Positions 58,551-64,000 of a DNA stretch of 64,000 bases are shown here, piece after piece. The translations under genes were made by a program, and so were the position numbers. Source of the DNA: Dipteronia dyeriana (taxonomy: Eukaryota > Streptophyta > Magnoliopsida > Sapindales > Sapindaceae). The stretch lies in NCBI GenBank assembly GCA_032871835.1, contig CM065297.1, positions 27,475,598 to 27,539,597 of the forward strand, in the 5' to 3' direction. Below the pieces are notes generated by a model. That model saw only the letters and a program-made list of their open reading frames with translations. It did no database searches and had not been told where the DNA came from. Position 1 is the first letter of the stretch. Each line of letters starts with the position of its first letter.

Positions 58551-59460
58551 AAGATTGACCAGCTGGTAGACTCCACTATAGGAAATAAACTTCTGAGCTT
58601 CATGAATGCGTTCTCAGGGTACAATCAAATCAGGATGCACTCGGCAGACCAGGACAAAACGAGCTTCATTATTGGGTATGGTTTTTATTGCTATAAAGTG
58701 ATGACATTTGGCCTCAAGAATACAGGTGCCACGTACCAGTGCCTGGTCAACCGACTGTTTAAGCCAAAAATAGGAAGAATGATGGAGGTATAAATTGACG
58801 ACATGATCACCAAGTCCTGGGTAGTAGAGGAGCACCTAGGCCACATCCGTAGAACTTTCCAAATTTTAAGGAATAACCAAATGCGGCTGAACTTAGCCAA
58901 GTGTGCATTCGGGGTGACAAGGGGCAAGTTCATTGGCATCATGGTCCACAAGAGGGATATCGAGGCCAACTAGGAAAAGATCTGAGCTATTCTAGATCTA
59001 GAATCCCCCTACCTAACTTAAACAGGTCCAGGCTTTGGCTGGTCAAGTGGTCGCACTAAATCGGTTCATTTTGCGGTCTACAGATAAATGACTCCCTTTC
59101 TTTAAGGTGATCAAACATGGAAGGAACATAAAATGAGACCAGAACAGTGAACCGGTCTTCCAATCTCTCAAGGCCTATCTAGCCAACCCACCATTATTGG
59201 TCAAGCCGAAAACTGGAGAGGAGCTGTAAATTTATTTGGTTGTGTCTGAGTCAGCTGTAAGCGGGACTTTAGTTAAAGAATACGGGGATGTGTTCCAATG
59301 ACCTGATTACTATGTAATTCATGCATTAACCAAGACTAAAAAGAATTAAGTCTTCCTCGAGAAGCTCGCCTTCGTATTAGTGACCTTAGCGAGAAAGCTT
59401 CTCCCAAATTTTCAAGCTCATACTGTGGCAGTAGTGACTGGCCAACCTTTCTGCCAATTT
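58551..59460 (+). pseudogene. T2 reverse transcriptase C-terminal part and first RNase H
   Basis: It continues the RT of 29433-29850: KIDQLVDSTIGNKLLSFMN, FSGYNQIRM, YCYKVMTFGLKN, ATYQCLVNRLF. At 58792-58794 the active-site Tyr is TAA and IDDMITKS follows (YIDD expected). CAFGVTRGKFIGIMVHKRDIE is the next block. From about 59215, YLVVSESAVSGTLVKE and later LARKLLPNFQAH are the ordinary gypsy RNase H remnant. Several stops. Confidence 0.87.
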
Positions 59461-60070
59461 TCATAGAGGCCAAACACTCAGAAAGATTAATCTTGTGGGC
59501 TTTGGAGCTCACTCAGATTGATTTAAAATACAAGGCTAGAATGGTGATCAAGGCTCAAGCATTAGTTGACTTTGTGGCGAGTTTCGGTACTCCCAAGGCA
59601 AAAGGCAGAAACCTTGCCAAAGCCTAAAATACCCCACCAGAAGCCTCTGGAGCTTGGCAATTGGCCGAGAGATTGCAATGCATGGATTCTCTATTCAAAT
59701 GGGTCTTCTGGACAAGTAGGCGGAGGGGCAGGCATAGTTCTAACTGACCAAGAGAAGATAGACTGCTGCCACTGTTTTAGGTTTGAGTTCAAGGCTACTA
59801 ATAATACGGCAGAGTACGAAGCTTTTCTAGTAGGAATGAGGGTCGCCATCGAGCTTGGAGCCGATTACTTGCATGTCAAGAGTGATTCGTTACTCATTGT
59901 CAACCAGGTTACTAGGCTTTACCAAGCTAAGGGTGAAAACATGGTTGCCTACCTAAAGCAAGTCTAACAGGTTAGAAACAGGTTCAAGGGATTCAAGATT
60001 GAGCAGATTTCTCAACAACAAAATCACCGAGCAGATGTCTTAGCAAAGGTAGCTGCAAATGGGGGTCAAA
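59461..60070 (+). pseudogene. T2 second, archaeal-type RNase H
   Basis: Mostly open (59566-59964): WILYSNGSSGQVGGGAGIVL, where the first catalytic Asp (LYxDGSS) is Asn; FRFEFKATNNTAEYEAFLVGM with the Glu; LHVKSDSLLIVNQV with the next Asp; GENMVAYLKQV. After a TAG the tail ISQQQNHRADVLAKVA carries the last conserved HRADxLA block. This is the same extra module as in T1. Confidence 0.86.
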
Positions 60071-61393
60071 CACTACCAAGGGGAGTTCCCCTCTAGGTGA
60101 TCTCCCAATCGAGAATAACAGCAGGTAAAGTAATCTGTCCAGTTGACCGACTGCCCTGTTGGATGGATTCGATAGCTATCTTCCTCTAAGAAGGAAAGCT
60201 TCATAAGGACCACGACCAAGCTCGAAAAATCAAGAGAGTTTATGTAGGGTATTGTCTGGTGGACGGGTACCTCCATAAGAGGGGTAGATTCCGTCATTTA
60301 TGCCGATGTCTGTATCTCGATGATGCCAGTTGGGCATTGAGAGAGGTCCATTCTGGGGACTGTGGAAATCACATTGGTTGGGAGACTTTGGCTTGTCAGG
60401 TACTTCACATGGGATACTACTGGCCAACCATTCACCAAGATGTGAGAAGGTTTGTGTGATCCTGTGAAACGTGCCAGAGGACCTCGAACTTGAGCCACCT
60501 TCCTCTTGAACAGTTATCTTCAATCAGTTCACCTTACCCTTTCACCATTTGGAGGGTCGACCTGATCGATCCGCTTCCCACCGCTCTCGGACAAGCTAGG
60601 CATACTGTCGTTGCTATTGATTAGTTTACCAGGTGGGTTGAAGCAGGACCTTTCTCTCAGATCTCAAAGGAAAATACAACCAAGTTCATCAAGACTAACA
60701 TGGTTTGCAAGTTCGGCACACCTCTTCTCATAATCACTGACCTATGTAAACAGTTTGATAACACTCGATTCAGGGAATTTTATGAAAGTTTGGGAATTGA
60801 TATCCAGTTTGCTTTAGTAGCCCAACTGTAGATCAATGGTCTGGTTGAAGCTACCAATAAGACCATAAAGAAATTGATGAAAATGAAATTACAGCAGAAA
60901 AAGGGTAAATGGGTCAAGAAGCTTTCCGAGGTCCTTTAGGCGTATCGGACTACGAAAAGGATAGCCACTGAAGAAACACCTTACTCGTTGGCTTTCAAGG
61001 TTGAAGTGGTCCTCCCCATTGAGCATACATTGACCTCGTTCACGGTACAACATTTTGAACCAAAAAGCAACGAGGTTAAGCTCCAAGCTAAGCTAGACCT
61101 ACTGGAGGAAAAGCAAGATCAAGTAGCTGAAAAGGTAGCAGTTTATCAGAGCAAATTCGTGAGGTATTTCAACAAAAGGGTGAAGGTCAGGGAATAAAAA
61201 AGGAGACCTGGTACTCAGAAAGGTGACCCAGAACACCCGGGTAGGATCAGATGGGGTCCTGGGACCCAAGTGGGAGGGACCATACTTAGTAAAAGTAATT
61301 GTCCGCAGCGGGGTTTACAAGCTGGAAGATATGGATAGTCGACCCATCGACCACACCAAGAACGCTAATCACTTGAAGAAGTTCTACCCTTAG
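60071..61393 (+). pseudogene. T2 integrase, GPY-type end
   Basis: Zinc domain at about 60340-60490 (REVHSGDCGNHIGWETLACQ, YYWPTIHQDV, CETCQR). The core has WRVDLIDPLP (Asp), VAIDxFTRWVEAGPF, LLIITDLCKQFDNTRF (Asp) and INGLVEATNKTIKKLM (Glu; Q of SNGQ changed). AYRTTKRIATEETPYSLAF leads to the C-terminal domain, which shifts frame and ends WEGPYLVKVIVRSGVYKL, EDM, NANHLKKFYP and TAG at 61391-61393. The WEGPY block is the usual gypsy integrase C-terminus. Confidence 0.88.
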
Positions 61394-62760
61394 GCAGGGG
61401 ACTCCTTAGCAGACTATCTCCATTTAGGAATCAATAAACAGTAATTCTATAAAACAGTTATGTACTCTATTTGGATCATCAATAAAGTCTCCTGCTAAGT
61501 TTTCTCCATCTCTGGTTGCATTTTATTTTCTCCACGAGTGAATTTTCCATGGTCGCCATAAACAAAGAAATAGCTTGATAGCATCCTTGATGCCTTGGTC
61601 GGGCATCACCCCCCTCCAAGAAGGTTCTGAGTGTTAGAGCATAGTTGTCATCTAGATCCCAAGATCGGGATAGCTAGATAGCATTCCTGATGCTTTGGTC
61701 GGGCTATCACCCCCAAGAAGGGTCTAAGTGTAAGAGTATAGTTGTCATCCAGATCTCGAGATTAGGATAGCTAGATAGCATTCATGATGCCTTGGTCGGG
61801 CTACCACCCCCAAGAAGAGTCTAAGTGTAAGAGCATAGTTGCCATCCAGATCTCAAGTCCAGGATAGCTAGATAACATTTCTGATGCCTTGGTCAGGCTA
61901 CCACCCCCAAGAAGGATCTAGGTATAAGAGCATAGTTGCCTACTAGATCAAGATCGTCATAGTAAGGTACCTCACCAATATAGGGAGAAGGGGTATCTGG
62001 GTTAATACACTACAGCTCTCACCTAAGTATCAAATACCTAACATGTGGAATATTGATAATAAGATCGTCCTTAAATGGACGATCAGTTCAGAAAAGATCC
62101 TATTAGGATCAATTTGACTACATATCATGATAACCCGGTATCGAGTCATTTGCTACTAATTGTTTGATCTTCATACATGTGTTGATTTCTATAATGCCAA
62201 GTTACTGTTGCTTGAGTGCATGATAATGGCTTGATGAAGATACGATAAAGACCTCTATCAAGGTACCCTCAGATTTAGTTAAGTCAGGATGGCATATGGG
62301 GCTACACCTAGGTCGAAAAAAGAAAATTCAGCCAGGTATCAAGAGCAACTGTTATTACCTACCCTGCTAGTTAACTCATAAATTACTTAGCGAAATTGAA
62401 TGAAGCGGTAAGCAGGAATCAATCAAAGCAAGCATGAAGGGAATCTAAATATGTTTCATTGACCATGGATAGGGAGCCTATCCCCTTAGCAGGTTACATA
62501 GGTTATAGGGGGAGCCTATTACCCCATCAGGACATATCAAACTCAGCAGGGAGCCCATCCTCAGGTTCCCGGCTACACACATAAAAGAAAAACAATACCC
62601 TGTTAGTTGGGTTAAAAGAGTTGTTTCACGATTCAAGCAAGGCACCAACCCCCTCTTTCAGGCATTACAAACAAACTCCTCAAATAAAGTAATATGTCGG
62701 CCTCCTCTCCTGGTAATTCCCTCATGTCACTCCTTCCTATAGGGGTTGCCTATCTTCTGG
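61394..62760 (+). other. T2 3' non-coding region
   Basis: AATAAA words occur at 61433 and 61481, just after the pol stop and far from any 3' LTR. The tandem array (61572-61960) follows. From 61961 to 62760 I see no coding or repeat structure beyond scattered similar words. Confidence 0.6.
61572..61960 (+). repeat. About 97-bp tandem array (four units)
   Basis: Units at 61572-61671, 61672-61768, 61769-61865 and 61866-61960. Each begins AGCT(A/T)GATA, contains GATGC(C/T)TTGGTC then CACCCCC and AAGAAG, then GAG(C/T)ATAGTTG, and closes with AGATC. Similar arrays between pol and the 3' LTR are known from Tat-group elements. Confidence 0.92.
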
Positions 62761-63019
62761 CTGTTCAGCCGGACCTTTAGCTAGCACTTGATCGACCATC
62801 GCCATAACCACAAGAGGAATGGGCTCGTTCTATGAAGTAGTAGTCTCGACTTGACCGTCTGCTCCTCCTCCTCAGCGGCTCTTTCAGAATGAGCCACGTC
62901 GACCTGGCCCCCTACCTCCTTTCGAACCCCCGAAAGATCATTTTCAGCTTCCAGATGAGCAAGATAACCTTTTTCAACCTAGCTAGACTGGACCTATGCA
63001 TTTATTGAAGCAAGATGGA

Positions 63020-64000
63020 CCCCACCAGAAGCTTCACCGGGCCTGAGCTATAAGGAACGAAAGGATGGAGTGGAATACCCATATCGACCACTTGCTTGCC
63101 AGCTCTAGCATCGTCTGAAGTACCAGTTGCGCCACCAATGGGATGGGACATTTCCTCAACTTTATCCATGATCTTCTCCTTGTCCCAGCCATCGATGATA
63201 GAAAGGCTGAAGGGTGAAGGCGTCTCTACAGCGACCTGGTAAGAAGCATAGAAGTATCTACTCCCGAAAGAGGCTTCTACCTCTGTCTGTAGCCTAGCTA
63301 TCTGGGCATGCAGGTCTAGGTTTTCTGCCTCTTATCTTCTGGCTTCCATTTTTCAGTTATCCCTCTCCTCTTTACGCTTTGCCAACTTTAGGGAATCCAG
63401 GTCGAAGATCCGCTTCAGCCTTTAGTAGTCGAATTGAGGCTCAGCCAGCTTTTTCTCAGCCTTGTGTTAGTTATCGATCATCTCATCTCATGTACTAGAT
63501 CCCGAACCTGAGCGAGCAAGTCCACAGCAGTCTCAGCTTTAACTTCAGCCTTTACAGCCCGCTCACGCAAAGAGGCCACCTGATGGCTCATAGCAAAATT
63601 GTATTTGAAGGCCTACAGTAAAAAAAAAACTCAAGTCAGTACATAACTAAATAACCATTCAAATCACAGATAAAGGAAAATGATTACCTCGACTAAGAGA
63701 ACGGATCCCTTGGTAATCAATTGGTCGGTAGGCGTTGAGGCCATTGAGGAAAGGTTACCACCTAGACAAGAGGCAATGAATCGGTTCACTACCTCGCCCT
63801 GGTCCACAGATTTAGATGGAGGTTGGGGACGATCTCCAGGTCTCTTAATAGCAGCAACCTCTAAACTTCTTCTTACCGATATGGATGCAGAATAAGGAAT
63901 TGAAGCGGCAGGCATGCCAACTGAGGAGGTAGTAGTGATGGTGACCTTAGCGGTAGGAGGGGTAGCACAGGCGGTAATAGTGGTAGAAGCAGTATAAAGA
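63020..64000 (-). pseudogene. Antisense spliced coiled-coil ORF in T2 3' region (5' partial)
   Basis: The minus-strand frame is open from the window edge to 63688 (TPPTAKVTITTTSSV, PAASIPYSASISVRR, GGNLSSMASTPTDQLITKGS). There a donor GAG|GTAATC (intron 63687) pairs with an acceptor TTTTACTGTAG (63613). The join is in frame and gives AFKYNFAMSHQVASLRERAV, an Ala/Lys/Glu/Leu-rich helix that stops at 63480-63478 (TGA). Beyond it, coding-like residues go on in other frames to about 63020 (KAEKKLAEPQFDY, LHAQIARLQTEVEASF, RYFYASYQVAV), so the original protein was longer. The reading direction is opposite to pol. Extra antisense ORFs in the 3' part of Tat-type elements are known, some with introns. 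Function unknown. The true start is right of the window. Confidence 0.68.

Larger units (their letters stand above)
25533..64000 (+). mobile_element. Gypsy element T2 (Tat-like), continues past window
   Basis: 5' LTR 25533-26753, PBS-like site, gag, protease, RT (split at 29850/58551 by element B), two RNase H modules, integrase ending at 61393, then a long 3' region with a 97-bp tandem array and an antisense ORF. The 3' LTR is not reached. Pol order PR-RT-RH-RH-IN and the second archaeal-type RNase H mark it as Tat-group Ty3/gypsy. All coding parts have stops. Confidence 0.9.

Noticed and set aside
61572..61960. CRISPR-like array
   Set aside because: The units are contiguous ~97-bp tandem repeats without spacers, in plant retrotransposon DNA.
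63680..63895. Plus-strand ORF opposite the antisense gene
   Set aside because: It is the mirror frame of the better supported minus-strand exon, with no motif and no splice logic on the plus strand.

Overview
This window looks like a heterochromatic or repeat-rich block of flowering-plant nuclear DNA. Nearly all of it is explained by transposable elements: Ty1/copia and Ty3/gypsy LTR retrotransposons with initiator-Met tRNA-type primer sites (TGGTATCAGAGC), plus one Mutator-like DNA transposon with plant-style introns. I find no host gene, tRNA, rRNA or CRISPR. The species cannot be named from the sequence. Layout: (1) 1-7951, + strand: A1, an Angela/TAR-like copia element with ~2.3 kb LTRs, its 5' LTR cut by the window edge. 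It sits in an inverted LTR fragment of its own family (7952-8105), which abuts a fragment of a different copia RT (8106-8676). (2) 8677-14999: a decayed Tat-type gypsy element (T1: gag, PR, RT, two RNase H modules, IN) with a copia-like LTR candidate near its 5' end. (3) 15000-25532, - strand: A2, a second copy of the A family, inserted in the T1 integrase and itself carrying a 1108-bp solo LTR with a clean 5-bp TSD. (4) 25533 to the window end, + strand: a second Tat-type gypsy element (T2) that begins inside the A2 5' LTR. It continues at 58546-64000, where it carries a ~97-bp tandem array and an antisense, apparently spliced, coiled-coil ORF. (5) 29851-58545: copia element B, inserted in the T2 RT with the 5-bp TSD ttaag on both sides. 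Inside B are a Sirevirus-like copia (S, 43780-51863, - strand), a third A-family copy (A3, 37413-43779, - strand) and a 5.5-kb MULE (52495-57997). The nest T1 > A2 > T2 > B > S > A3 is six levels deep, and the MULE is a separate insertion in the B 3' LTR. A single deletion with a 3-bp microhomology at about 37410-37412 seems to have removed the B tail, most of the S 3' LTR and the 3' half of A3. All retrotransposon coding regions are broken by stops and frameshifts. The MULE is the most gene-like item: ~80-bp TIRs, a four-exon transposase (frameshifted) and a convergent small GRF zinc-finger gene. The most notable observations are the antisense spliced ORF in T2, the two-gene MULE, four short hairpin motifs in the A-family leader, tandem U3 repeats next to the A-family TATA box, and CCGCGG palindromes in the Sire LTR. 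Element lineage names (Angela/TAR, Sire, Tat) come from motif recognition, not from a tree.
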